From: Capra hircus
Taxonomy: Eukaryota > Chordata > Mammalia > Artiodactyla > Bovidae
Length of the DNA stretch: 64,000 nucleotides
Assembly (NCBI RefSeq): GCF_001704415.2
Contig: NC_030808.1
Location: 139,205,089-139,269,088, forward strand
Reading direction: 5' to 3'
Below are positions 9,916 to 21,393 of this stretch, piece by piece; the first letter of the stretch is position 1; every line of letters starts with the position of its first letter. The notes below the pieces were generated by a model, which saw nothing but the letters and a program-made list of their open reading frames with translations, was not told the origin of the DNA and searched no databases. The translations under genes were made by a program, and so were the position numbers.

Positions 9916-10110
9916 ATTGTCCAACTCTTTGCAACCCCATAGACTATAGCCCTCCAGGCTCCTCTGTCCATGGGATTATCCAGACAAGAATATGGTGTGG
10001 GTTGCCATTCCCTTCTCCAGGGGATATTCCTGACCCAGGGATTAAATCCAGGTTTCCCACATTGCAGACAGATTCTCTACTGTCTGAGCCTCAGGGAAGC
10101 CAATCTAGCC
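9916..10110 (-). mobile_element. Bov-tA SINE
   Basis: CCAACTCTTTGCAACCCCAT, then CTCCTCTGTCCATGGGATTA, the antisense B-box region CAGGGATTAAATCC, and TTCTCTACTGTCTGAGCCTC at the tRNA-like head. It directly abuts the BovB fragment on its left. Confidence 0.85.
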
Positions 10111-10635
10111 CATCATCTGATGCTTTCCCAGGGGCTTTCTTTCATTTTTGACCACACAGACCTCTACTTTAGGGCCAAATGATGATCAATTTGGAAGCGA
10201 TCTCATTTCTTTATTTTTAATTTTCTTCTAAATAGAAGAAAAAAGTTACAATTGAGAAGTCTGTTGTCAGTCTGATTAATGTCCCCAATCCCATGTCCTA
10301 ATTCCCTTAGGAATGGATTGGGACTCAATTTTGAAAAAAATGAAGACTGGCAAGTTTACTTTTAGAATTCTATCTGAAGAATGATAGGAAAGGAAAATAT
10401 GCTGATATTTATAGCAACCTTCCCCCCCAACAGTAAAAGACTCATAAATACAGTTAAGTTCATTTCTATTCACTCTGATTGTAAAGTCTTTTAAAATTAT
10501 GCAATTTAATGTGATAATTATAAAAAATATTGAATATGAAATGACACAGCTGAGAGAGAATCCTTCAGTAGTCAGATGGCTCTATAGACTGATTTAAAAA
10601 AGAAAACCTATGGCAAGGCCATTTTACCTGTTTCT
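10111..10635. other. No feature recognised
   Basis: AT-rich unique-looking sequence. Confidence 0.4.
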
Positions 10636-10795
10636 CTGATGATGAGATGGTTGGATGGCATCACCGACTCAATGCACATGAGTCTGAGCAAGCTTTGGGA
10701 GTTGGTGAAGGACAGGGAAGCCTGGCGTGCTGCAGTCCATGGAGTTGCAAACAGCTGGACATGACTTAGTGACTGAACAACAGCAACCGATGACT
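10636..10795 (+). mobile_element. BovB LINE 3' end
   Basis: GATGAGATGGTTGGATGGCA, GGAGTTGGTGAAGGACAGGG, and the terminal GACATGACTTAGTGACTGAA plus an ACAACAGCAAC tail. Confidence 0.85.
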
Positions 10796-11428
10796 TCTAG
10801 TTTGGAATTTAATTCATGGAAGTTTGTCGTGAGGTCAAAATGCCTGGCAGCGAAGGCATGAATCGCTTTCCTAAATTGCATCCCTGACCCCCAGAGAGAT
10901 CCTATGTCCTTGAAAATGCAACATGAAATGGGCAAACCATTCTGCGTCTAAAAGCACACCATCTCATAGCTCATGGATGTGCCAGGCATTTTGCTTGAAG
11001 AAATGGTCCTAGGGAGAATATGGTCGTGAATGGAACTACGAAAGATTTCTCATTTCTTATATTTGAAATTGATGCTAAATTGAGGCCCAGGAGAAACAGT
11101 CTGTAGTCTGAGACTGAGTTCTGTCTCCTAACGGGGTACTGCTCCATACTGTCTCTAGTCTAGCTGTGGATCATTTCAATTGCCCCTGCTTGCTCTTCCC
11201 CTGCTTCCCCCCACCCCCAGGACTAAGCTGTAAATTCAGTCTCTCCGTTTTTCATGAAAATGCAATGGGGAAACTGTAATGGCAGATACCAGCTTCCTTC
11301 TGATGTTTGATAGGTTAGTACAGAGAAAGGTTTACCTTGGCTAGTTTTCCACAAGAAAACTTTAATTTCCTTTCTTTGCCCTTGATGAGTAGTAGTTTCT
11401 AGAATAAAAGGCAGTTCAACTCTTGACT
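10796..11428. other. No feature recognised
   Basis: Unique-looking DNA; a C-rich run near 11195-11220 is the only notable composition. Confidence 0.4.
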
Positions 11429-11550
11429 GGAGAAGGAAATGGCAACTCATTCCAGTATTCTGGCCTGGAGAATTCCATGGACAGAGAGGAGCCTGGCAGG
11501 CTGCAGTCCATGGGGTTGCAAAGAGTTAGACATGACTGAGCGACTTTCAC
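11429..11550 (+). mobile_element. Bov-tA/BovA SINE 3' portion
   Basis: GGAGAAGGAAATGGCAACTC, TGGCCTGGAGAATTCCATGG and GGGGTTGCAAAGAGTTAGAC, ending CGACTTTCACTTCACTT. Confidence 0.85.
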
Positions 11551-13809
11551 TTCACTTCTCTTGATAAATAATTAAGTTTGTGGTAAACATTCTCTGTCTC
11601 TCTTTCATTTTCATCTCCCTAATATCTTCCCTTTCTTTTAGGAAACCCAAACCACGAAGCACCATTTCATCTGTCTCCCCACAAACTGAATTCAACGAAA
11701 CGCTTTGGCCTGAAGCTAGCACACCTCTGTCAGGATGTCCAGGGTTCACTGGGGAATTGTATGACATGATGCGATTAGATCTCCACACATGTATTTACTT
11801 AATCATATCGACATGAAATCAAATGTGAAGACAGCACTCACATACCTTCACGGGCCTGACATTTGTGGCCTTTGCTTACTTTTTTTTTTTTTTTTGCTTT
11901 GCATGAATAGTCCTTCTCACCAATACCCTGAAAAAAAAAATTACAAAATCTAGAACTTCTCTTTGTGATAAGACAAAAGCGCCTTATGCTCCTTTTCTCA
12001 GAATTCGCTTTGAAGATGAAGAACTTTCCAGAGAACAACCATACAAATAAAGCTGAATAAGAAATATCTTGTCCCAAGGAGTGGATTTCTTCGTTTCTAG
12101 TCTCTCCATGTACAGGCTGGCTCAGTCTGTCTGTAGCGGGGGCGGGGTGTAGTCCTGGAGCCTCCGCAGAACTTTTCTGTGTCCGCCAGGATGGATGCTG
12201 TTTGTTGCATCGATTGTTTTGGTCCATGTTTTCCAGTGACACTGACTGCCTCGTTATGTCCTATTTTGTATTATTCGCACCACTGTGTGTACCTTGTCTC
12301 CCAAGCCTTGTTTAAATGTCGCTGCTGTCCACGTGTGTAGGGATCTCGAGGCAGACAAATAAATTCGCCACCCCAGTGCCCTCTGCACGTTTCCACGCTG
12401 GAGGGAGTGGCTGCCTCTGCTTCTCCTGTACTGATTGATTCGCAGCCATGACTGCTACGTGCAAAGCCTGTGACTGTAATCTTGCCTCCTGATGCTGAGT
12501 GTCTGTTCTCCAAGGGCTGGTCCAGCCCCTTGGCGTGTTCACCAGGTAGGTCTGAAGTGTTTCTCTGCTCACCTGCCCCATCTCAGTGTCTGATAGCAGT
12601 TTTTTTCCCTTCCTCGTAAGGTTTGGCTGGCGTCTCGCCCCTCTGTGTGTGTGCTTCTGTGTGCTTTCCTTGCAGCCAGTATTGCTCCTGTGCCACCAGA
12701 AGGGCCCTTCTCTGTGCTGTTTTCTTAATTAAGGACAATGCTGGCTGTCAGCTTGGAGTAGCCTTAACTTTTCCTCCGCCTAAGTCTGCCTATCGATTTT
12801 GCGGCTAAGCCTGTTGGTGTCACTGGGGAATGTAGTCTCTGGTGGCTCAGGGGAGCTCTGGCAGACAGCTCTTTTCTGGTTACCCTGGTAACAAAAAGAG
12901 GCATTTTGAAGAGAATGAACATTATTTTGTTCCAAAATGTTGAAGTAGACTCCTCTGAGGAAATTTCTCTCCTTGTTAAAAATAAGGTGAGAGACTGCAG
13001 TGGGATGGAAATCCGTATGCTTAAAATTTAGTTTCTACTTTGTACTCTCTTTCATTAGATTATGTCCTGTGTAAAAAGCGTCACAATTTTATAGCTGCTC
13101 CACACCCAAATAGGCCTTAAGCATTTGCTGTTGCTGGGGCTGACTTATAGCTCTTGTGGTAGAGCAGGCTGGAGACAGATTTATTCATCTAAATGCCAAT
13201 TTTCCTCCTATTTTTTTTTTGTATTTTTGAATGAGAATAAATATTTGTGCTAATAATAAGCAGAGTAAATAACTTATTTAAATTAATAAATCACTTAATT
13301 TAATTATTTTTTATTATGTTGTCTTTTGTAGTCAAGAAATTAATATTTTAATATATATTATTTATTCACTCACATTTCACTTTGCACAAGGTATTATTAA
13401 AATGCAAAAATCATTTTGATCAATAATACCATGTAACTAGTATAAGTTCTCATCCAGATTTGACTTCACCCATCAGTCTAACCCCCAGTGGTTAGTGGCT
13501 CCAGGGGTGCAATGACAAATGTAGACTATAAGATATCAAAATATAGTTTAAAAATCCACATGCTTTGTCAATATATGAAGTTTCTAGAAACTAGACAGCA
13601 TTACAAATACGTAAAAAAAAGAAACTCAAAAGAAACACCCAGGTTAATAAGCAAAATCCTGCAAAAAAAAAAAAAAAAGAGAGAGAGAGAGAGAAAAGAC
13701 CAGAGACATGGAATAATTCTATGATGATCTCAACTAACAGAGGTTCAAATAGTTGATTTTGATTAGTTCATACAGAGCCTGAACATTCAAAGTAAATGTT
13801 CCTTTTAAT
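11551..13809. other. Largely unique 2.2-kb stretch; no gene assigned
   Basis: No interspersed repeat was recognised apart from poly(T)/poly(A) runs (11880-11896, 11930-11940, 13660-13676) and a short (GA)n at 13677-13695. The segment 12080-12900 is more G+C-rich than its surroundings. A well-formed acceptor-like sequence (CTTCCCTTTCTTTTAG) ends at 11640, but no matching conserved ORF was recognised. Confidence 0.45.
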
Positions 13810-14101
13810 TTTTTTTTTTTTTTTTAAGTTGAGTTTTAGGCTACACTGGGTCTTTGTTGCTGCAGTCTCTTTCTAAGTTGCAGGGAGTCAGGGCTACCCT
13901 CTAGTGGTGGTGGGCAGGCTTCTCACTGCGGTGGGCTGTCTTGTGGAGCACAGGCCCTAGGGCACAGGCTCAGTAGTTGTGGTACATGGGCTTAGCTACC
14001 CTGCAGCATGCGGAATCTTCCTGGACCAGGGATCGAACGAACCTGTGTCCCCTGCAGGTTGGCAGGCAGGTTCTTAACCACTGGACTGCCAGGGAAGTCC
14101 T
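13810..14101 (-). mobile_element. CHR-type SINE, long copy
   Basis: Poly(T) start, then CTACACTGGGTCTTTGTTGC, CTCAGTAGTTGTGGTACATG, GGACCAGGGATCGAACGAAC (B box antisense), TTAACCACTGGACTGCCAGG and GAAGTCC. Confidence 0.9.
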
Positions 14102-14424
14102 CCTTTTATATTTTTTAACTTGAAAAGCAGGTACACAAAAATTCAAGTGCATTTTTCTAGCCACAGAATAGTAAATGCTTCCTCTTTCACTTTTTACTTT
14201 TGGGGTTTTTTGCATTTCTTTGGTTTGAAATCTTCCTCTGGTGCAAGGATCCAAGATAAGAGATAAAGATGGTTTATTTTTGTCATCAAGTTTTCTAGAT
14301 TAAATGCGAGACGTGTAGAAAGGGAATGGACTGTATTGCCTACAAAGTTCCTTGAGGGATTTTAGAAATGCTGCTTTAAAAAACAGTGTCAAACCTGTGC
14401 AAAGGTAGTGAGTGTAGGGTGACC
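14102..14424. other. No feature recognised
   Basis: Unique-looking AT-rich sequence. Confidence 0.4.
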
Positions 14425-14600
14425 GTTTTGCTGTCCTGTCCGACTCTTTTGAGACCCCATGGATTGGGATTCTCCAGGCAAGAATACTGGAGCGGGTTGC
14501 CATTTCCTTCTCCGGGGGATCTTCCCTATCCAGGGATGGAACCAAGATCTCCTACATTGCAGGTGGGTTCCTTACCGCTGGGCCATTGAGAGAGCCAGTG
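14425..14600 (-). mobile_element. Bov-tA SINE
   Basis: CTGTCCTGTCCGACTCTTTT, TCTCCAGGCAAGAATACTGG, TTCCTTCTCCGGGGGATCTT, then GCAGGTGGGTTCCTTACCGC. Confidence 0.88.
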
Positions 14601-14814
14601 AGGTGTAGTAATAGAGAAGAGCCACTAGATGGCGATAAAACACAAGCTTCTTGATAACAGCATCGCTGTCCCCGGAGCCCTCCTGGCTATGTGTGCGGGT
14701 ACTGTGGAGATCAGAAGGTGAGCATAAAGCATTTGTCCACCAAACAGAGGAAAAACAAACAAACCATCTTCCACATCCAATGGTCAGTTAATTAGTATAT
14801 TGTTTATAATGCTT

Positions 14815-17808
14815 TTCAGTTCAGTTAAGTTCAGTCGCTAAGTGGTGTCCGACTCTCTGCGACCCCATGGACTGCAGCACGCCAGCCTCCCTGTCCATCA
14901 CCAACTGCCGGAGCTTACTCAAACTCATGTCCATTGAGTTGGTGATTCCATCCAATCATCTCACCCTCTGTCGTCCCCTTCTTTGGGACTGGAATGGAGA
15001 CTGACATTTACCAGTCCTGTGGCACTGCTGAGTTTTCTAAATTTGCTGGCACATTGAGTACAGCACTTTCACAGCATCATCTTTTAGGATTTGAAATAGC
15101 TCAGCTGGAATTCCATCACCTCCACCAGCTTTGTTCGTAGTGATGCTTCCTAAGGCCTACTTTGCATTCCAGGATGTCTGGCTCTAGGTGGGTGATCACA
15201 CCATGACGGTTATCTGGGTCATTAAGATCTTTTTTGTATAGTTTTTCTGTGTATTCTTGCCACCTCTTCTGAATATCTTCTGCTTAAGATCTTTTATGTA
15301 TAGTTTTTCTGTGTATTCTTGTCACCTCTTCTGAATATCTTCTGCTTAAGATCTTTTTTGTATAGTTTTTCTGTGTATTCTTGCCACCTCTTCTGAATAT
15401 CTTCTGCTTCTGTTAGATTCATACCATTACTGTCCTTTATTGTGTCTATCTTTGCATGAAATGTTCCCTTGGTATCTCCGATTTTCTTGAATAGATCTCT
15501 AGTCTTTCCTATTCCATTGTTTTCCTCTATTTCTTTGCATTGATCCCTGAGGAAGGCTTTTTTTAATCTCATCTTGCTATTCTTTGGAACTCTGCATTCA
15601 AATGAGTATAGCTTTCCTTTTCTCCTTTGCCTTTAGCTTCTCTTTTCTCAGCTATTTGTAAGGCCTCCTCAGACAACCATTTTGCCTTTTAGCATTTCTT
15701 TTTCTTGGGGATGGTATTGATCACTGTCTCCTGTACAGTGTCATGATCTCTGTCCATAGTTCTTCAGGCACTCTGTCTATCAGATCTAATCCCTTGAACC
15801 TATTTGTCACTTCCACTGTATAATCATAAGGGATTTGATTTAGGGCATGCCTGAATGGTCTAGTGGTTTTCCCCACTTTCTTCGATTTAAGTCTGAATTT
15901 GGCAGTAAGGAGTTCATGATCTGTGCCACAGTCATCTCCCAGTCTTATTTTTGCTGACTGTATAGAGCTTTTCCATCTTTGCCTGCAAAGAATGTAATCA
16001 ATCTGCTTTTGCTATTGACCGTCTGGTGATGTCCATGTGCAGAGTCTTCTCTTGTGTTGTTGGAAGAGGGTGTTTGCTATGAGCAGTGTGTTCTCTTGGC
16101 AAAACTCTGTTAGCTTTTGACCTGCTTCATTTTGTACTTCAAGGCCAAATTTGCCTGTTACTCAAAGTATGTCTTGACTTTCTACTTTTTTGCATTCTAG
16201 TCCCCTATATGAAAAGGAAATCCGTTTTAGGTCTTAGTTCTAGAAGGTCTTGTAGGTCTTCATGAACCGTTCAACTTCAGTTTCTTCAGCATTATTTGTT
16301 GGCGCATAGGCTGGGATTACTGTGATAATGAATAGTTTCCCTTGGAAATGAACAGAGATCATTCTGTCATTTTTGAGATTGTATCCAGATACTGCATTTC
16401 AGAATCTTTTGTTGACTATGAGGGCTACTCCATTTCTTCTAAGGGATTCTTGCTCACAGTAGTGGATATAATGGTCATCTGAGTTAAATCCACCCATTCC
16501 AGTCCATTTTAGTTCACTGATTCCTAAAATGTCAATGTTCACTCTTGCCATCTCCTAATTTGCCTTAATTCGTGGACCTAACATTCCAGGTTCCTATGCA
16601 ATATTGCTCTTTACAGCATCAGACTTTACTTCTATCACCAGTCACATCCACAACTGGGTGTTGTTTTTTCTTTGGCTCCACCTCTTCATTCTTTCTGGAG
16701 TTGTTTCTCCACTGATGTCCAGTAGCTTACTGGGCACCTACTGACCTGGGGAGTTCATCTTTCAGTGTCATATCTTTTCCCTTTTTCATACTGTTCATGG
16801 GGTTCTCAAGGCAAGAATACTGAAGTGGTTTGCCGTTCCGTTCTCCATGGGACCACATTTTGTCAGAACTCTCCACCATGACCCATCTGTCTTGGGTGGC
16901 CCTACATGTCATGGCTCATAGTTTCACTGAGTTAGACAAAGCTGTGGTCAATGTGATCAGTGTGGTTAGTTTTCTGCAACTGTGTTTTTTCAGTCTGTCT
17001 GCCCTCTGATGGATAAAGATAAGAGGCTTATGGAAGCTTCCTGATGGAGAGGCTGACTGAGGGGGAAACTGGGTCTTGTTCTGATGGGTGGGGCCATGCT
17101 CAGAAAATCTTTAATCTAATTTTCTGTTGATGGGCTGGGCTGTGTTCCCTCCCTGTTGTTTGACCTGAGTCCAGACTCTGGTGGAGGTAATGAAGATAAC
17201 CCTGACCTCTTCAAAAAGTGTGGTGCACTGCTGCACTCAGTGCCGACCCATGCCTCTGCTGGAGACTCCTGGACACTCACGGGGAAGTTGGTCAGTCTTT
17301 TGTGGGGTCACTGCTCCTTTCTCCTGGGTCCTGGTGTGCACAAGGTTTTATTTGGGCCCTCCAAGAGTCTGCTTCCCCACTCCTGTGTAAGTTCTGGTAG
17401 CTCTATGGTAGGGTTAATGGTGACCTCCTTTAAGAGGGCTTATGCTATCCCAGGACTGTTGCACCCAGAACCCCTGACTCTGTGGCAGGCCACTGCTAAC
17501 CTGCACCTCCACAGGAAACACTGAACTCAGTTCTGGCTCAGTCTCTGTGGGGGTCTCTGGGTCCTGGTGTGCGCAACGTTTGTTTGAGCTCTCCGAGTAT
17601 CTCTGACAGGTAGGGTGTTTGGTTCTAAATGTGACTTTGCTCCTCCTACCATCTTGCTGGGGCTTCTCCTTTGCCCTTGGTTGTGGGGTATCTTTTTTTC
17701 GTGGGATCCAACATTCTGCTGTTGATGGTTGCTCAGCAGCAATTTGTAATTTTGGAGTTCTTGTAGAAGATAAGCGCACATCCTTCTACTCCACCATCTT
17801 GGATTTTT
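14815..17808 (-). mobile_element. Near full-length BovB LINE with RT core deleted
   Basis: Read on the minus strand, the 5' region lies at about 17808-16975 and includes CACCATCTTG near the 5' end. The endonuclease region follows (about 16700-15700, much decayed), then the linker to the RT (15600-14985). At about 14980 the sequence jumps from the linker directly to the 3' terminus (14815-14980, AGTTCAGTCGCTAAGTGGTG), so about 1.2 kb including the RT fingers and palm is missing. Flanks share AATGCTTTT (left near 14807, right near 17823), a possible but weak target duplication. Non-functional. Confidence 0.85.
15222..15407 (-). repeat. 62-bp tandem triplication inside BovB
   Basis: Three tandem copies starting with TTAAGATCTTTT at 15222, 15284 and 15346, each 62 bp and differing by one or two bases (for example TGTCACC in copy 2 versus TGCCACC). 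The unit corresponds to BovB linker codons around the K-R-W-Q-E-Y-T-E region. Other BovB copies here have one unit, so this arose in situ. Confidence 0.95.
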
Positions 17809-17924
17809 GTAATTTTATATCAATGCTTTTATCCAGGACAATTAATTTTGGGCAAAATGTGGTGCATTCTTAAAAGACGTGAAAACCAGTCATTGATTGA
17901 ATTTCAAATGCTAGGTTACATAGG

Positions 17925-18215
17925 GGGGTTTCCCTGGTAGCTCAGCTGGTAAAGAATTCACGTGCAATGCAGGAGACCCTGATTTGATTCCTTTCAGGCA
18001 GAAGATCTTCTGGAGAAGGGATAGGCTACCCACTCCAATATTCTTGGGCTTCTGTGGTGGCTCAGCTGGTACAGAATCCGCCTGTAATACGGGTTCAATC
18101 CCTGGGCTGGGAAGAACCACTGAAGAAGGGAAAGGCTACCAACTCCAGTATTTTGTCCTGGAGAATTCCATGGACTGTATAGTCTATGGGGTTGATAGGA
18201 GTCTAAAGTTGTCAG
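17925..18215 (+). mobile_element. Bov-tA SINE, two tandem heads
   Basis: Two tRNA-like heads, GTTTCCCTGGTAGCTCAGCT at 17929 and GGCTTCTGTGGTGGCTCAGC at 18047, are followed by one shared body (TGGAGAATTCCATGGACTG). This is a dimeric SINE or one SINE inserted into another. Confidence 0.85.
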
Positions 18216-18777
18216 CAACGGATAGCCTACTACAATTTTGATCAAGATACAGAATCTTCTTTTACCTTGTAAATAGCTCCTCATGGAAGTGTAAACAGAA
18301 CTCCCATGGGCCAAGTGGCTGATTGCCCTTGTTTCAAGCCTTTTAGCCTAGTATGACGTGTTTTCCAAATGTTTGGAAATAGACTCATTGTCCTCGCAGA
18401 AGCCTTCTTTTCACAGGTGCCTGAGCTGCTCAGTGTTTTGATGATTTGTTTTGGAAAGACTTTCAGGTAAGTAGGAAAAAAAATAAGTTGTGAAACCGAG
18501 GTAAACTATGCCTTAGTCCCAGGACAAGAATTTTAATTTGCTTGTTTTGTACCAGGTCACTTTTCTCTGTGGTCTGTTTCATATAATGTTTGTTTGTTTG
18601 TTTTGTCCATCCCTTGAAAGAAACAGAAGTTAATAGGGATGCAAATAAAACTCCCACAACAAAACATCGCACTCATAGACTAATCAGGGTCAAATAAAGC
18701 AGAGAAATGCAGCCTGGCTTTATTTTTCTCTAGAGACCACTGTCTAGATATTAACAGATTTCCCTATAAATAACTTT
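18216..18777. other. No feature recognised
   Basis: Unique-looking sequence. Confidence 0.4.
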
Positions 18778-19005
18778 GGACTTCCCTGGTGGGTCAGACA
18801 GTAAAGAACCTGCCTACCATTCCAGGAGACATAAGAGATGCAGGTTTGATTCCTGGGTCGGGAAAATTCCCCTAGAAAAGGGAATGGCTATGCACTCCAG
18901 TATTTTTGCTTGGAGAGTTCCATGGACAGAGGAGCCTGGCAGGTTACAGTCCATGAGGTTGCAAAGAGCTGGACACTGCTTAACAGCTGAACAACAACAA
19001 TAATA
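18778..19005 (+). mobile_element. Bov-tA SINE
   Basis: Complete copy from GGACTTCCCTGGTGGGTCAG through the B-box-like GGTTTGATTCCTGGGTCGGG to a tail GCTGAACAACAACAATAATA. Confidence 0.9.
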
Positions 19006-19374
19006 GATAACTTTCTCCAGCCTTTGACTAGGTTCATAGATTTTAAACGGAAATGTTGGTAGGTCAAATTCACTAAAAAAAGTGCACCTTGATGGTGTTT
19101 CAGAGTGGCTACCGGGGATTTGCTTGATATGTCGAGATGGCAAAATATCTAGGTAGAGAATGGGAATTTTGCGTGGTTCCTGAATACACCTGTTGATGGT
19201 TCTCCTCCTGGCTTGAATTTCTGGAATAGTTTTAGAACCATGATGTCACCTTTGACTCACTATGAAATTCTTGATGGGGCTCATGAGACAAAGTATTTTT
19301 AGAAGCTCCTCAGATAATTGAGCTGTGAAACTAGGTTTAAGAAACACTATGTGACACAGGAAGCTCAATCCAGT
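19006..19374. other. No feature recognised
   Basis: Unique-looking sequence. Confidence 0.4.
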
Positions 19375-19513
19375 GCTCTGTGACCATTCACAGGGGTGGG
19401 ATGGGGTGGGAGGGAGTTTCAGGAGGGAGGAGACACATGTGGCGGATTCATGTTGTTGTATGGCAGGAATCAACACAATATTGTAAAGCAATAATCCTTC
19501 AATTAAAAAAAAA
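19375..19513 (+). mobile_element. L1 3' end fragment
   Basis: GGGATGGGGTGGGAGGGAGT, GTGGCGGATTCATGTTGTTG, CAACACAATATTGTAAAGCA and an A tail. More diverged than the L1 tail at 5392. Confidence 0.85.
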
Positions 19514-19567
19514 TTGCTGGCCAGGAGGAATTTAGACCCTGGAAAACATCCAATTTGTTCTCCCTAA

Positions 19568-19795
19568 AGGGGAGTTTCCCAGGTGGCACTAGTGGTAAAG
19601 AATCTACCTGCCGATGCAGGAGATATAAGAGATGCAGATTCAATCCCTGGGTCAGGAAGGTCCGCTAGAGGAGAGAATGGCAACCCGCTCTAGTATTCTT
19701 GCCTGGAGAATCCCATGGACAGAGGAGCCTGGTGGGTTATAGTCCGTAGGGTCACAAAGAATCGGGCATGACTGAGTCTACTTAGCATGCATGTA
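19568..19795 (+). mobile_element. Bov-tA SINE
   Basis: GGGGAGTTTCCCAGGTGGCA head, TTCAATCCCTGGGTCAGGAA B box, AGAATCGGGCATGACTGAGT and CTTAGCATGCATG tail. Confidence 0.9.
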
Positions 19796-20084
19796 CACAC
19801 CTGTATGGGACAATAAAGTTGATCACTACTGATGGAATTTTCCAAAGGATCCAGTTGTTTTCAAATACATATATATGTATTTGTTTTAGGCCATAGAACT
19901 CTTTGTTTAAATGGATCTCCATATAAAAATCAGATGGATGAAGAGCTGCTCTGAGTATAGCTACAGGGACTTTGACCCCCATGGGGACTCAATTCAGAGT
20001 ACAGTTTGGAGACTCTTTGCTTGGTTGTAGATTTTAAAAGTTAACCTCATTGAAGTTAGGTTGTTTTTCAGTGCAGAACTGTTC

Positions 20085-20575
20085 TGCAGTGATTTTGGAG
20101 CCCAAGAAAAGAAAATCTGTCACTATTTCCATTGTTTCCCCATAAACATCTACTTTTGCTTCATTGACTATGCTAAAGCCTTTGACTGTGTGGATCACAA
20201 CAAACTGGAAAATTCTTCAAGAGATTGGAATACCAGACCACCTTACTTGCTTCCTGTGAAATCTGTATACAGGTCAAGAAGCAACAGTTAAAACTGGACA
20301 TGGAACAACAGACTGGTTCCAAATTGGGAAAGGAGTATGTCAAGGCTGTGTATTGTCACCCTGCTTATTTAACATATATGCAGAGTACATCATGAGAAAT
20401 GCTGGGCTGGATGAAACACAAGCTGGAATCAAGATTGCAGGGAGAGATATCAATAACCTCACATATGCAGATGACACCATCCTTATGGCAGAAAGCAAAG
20501 AGGAACTAAAGAGCCTCTTGATGACAGTGAAAGATGAGAGTGAGAAAGCTGGCTTAAAACTCAACATTCAAAAAA
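20085..20575 (+). mobile_element. Rearranged internal BovB fragment with short inverted segment
   Basis: 20147-20575 is sense BovB RT, including FIDYAKAFDCVDHNKL and, in another frame, a reverse-transcriptase box YADDTILM. 20085-20143 is antisense BovB (GTGATTTTGGAGCCCAAGAA) from the region immediately 3' of where the sense piece stops. The BovB 3' end is absent, so a simple twin-priming model does not fit; secondary deletion or inversion is needed. Confidence 0.75.
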
Positions 20576-20749
20576 ACAGGCTTGGGGAACCTAATTTTTC
20601 TTTTAATTTTTAAGTTTTTTTTTTTTTTTTAATGTACCAGGTTTGATGTCTTCAGCTGTCTGCTCAGTGTTCTTATCAACAAGGCCTCCTGTGGCCACTC
20701 CATTGAAAATGAAACTCTCTCCCCCTAAATTAAACATAGAGTTACCATT

Positions 20750-21113
20750 GTTGTTGTTCAGTCACTCAGTTGTGTCTGACTCTCTTCAACCCCATGGACT
20801 GCAGCACACCAGGATTCCCTGTCCTTCACGATCTCCCGGAACTTGCTCAAACTCATGTCCACTGTATTGGTGATGCCATCCAACCATCTCATCTTCCGCT
20901 ATCCCTTTCTCATCCTGCATTCAGTCTTTCCCAGCATCAGGGTCTTTTCTAATGAGTCAGCTCTTCGCATCATGTAGCCAAAGTATTGGAACTTCAGCTT
21001 CAGCATTAGTCCTTCCAATGAATATTCAGGATTGATTTCTTTTAGAATTGACTGGTTTGATCTGTTGCTGTCAAAGGGACTCTCAAGAATCTTCTTCAAC
21101 ACCGCAATTCAAA
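20750..21113 (-). mobile_element. BovB LINE 3' end
   Basis: TTGTTGTTGTTCAGTCACTC to ACTCTCAAGAATCTTCTTCA, ending within CACCGCAATTCAAA at the boundary with an old L1. Confidence 0.9.
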
Positions 21114-21393
21114 GTATGACCCAGCAATTCCACTCATAGGTCTATACCCAAGAGACAGGAAAACATATGTCCACTCAAGAACATGTACATGAATATTCAT
21201 AGCAACATTATCCACAATAACCACAAAGTGGAAACAGCCCAGACATTCAATAAACTGGTGAATAAATAAGCAGACAGTGGTCTCTCCATACAGTGGAGTG
21301 TTACTCATCCACAACAAGGAACGGAATGTTGACACAGACAGCAACATGGATGAATCTTAAAGACATTATGTAATTGAAAGAAGTCAAACAGAG
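21114..21393 (+). mobile_element. Old L1 3' region, left part (split by younger L1)
   Basis: Sense ORF2-end/3' UTR sequence: CCCAGCAATTCCACTCATAG, GAATATTCATAGCAACATTA and CAGTGGAGTGTTACTCATCC. The target duplication of the younger L1 is at its right end (21376-21393). It continues at 22739. Confidence 0.85.

Noticed and set aside
12080..12600. Possible CpG island or promoter
   Set aside because: G+C is only moderately raised and CpGs are sparse; no TATA, initiator or exon structure could be supported.
14815..17808. Host endonuclease/phosphatase-like gene
   Set aside because: The similarity is to the BovB endonuclease domain within a recognisable BovB; the frame is broken throughout.
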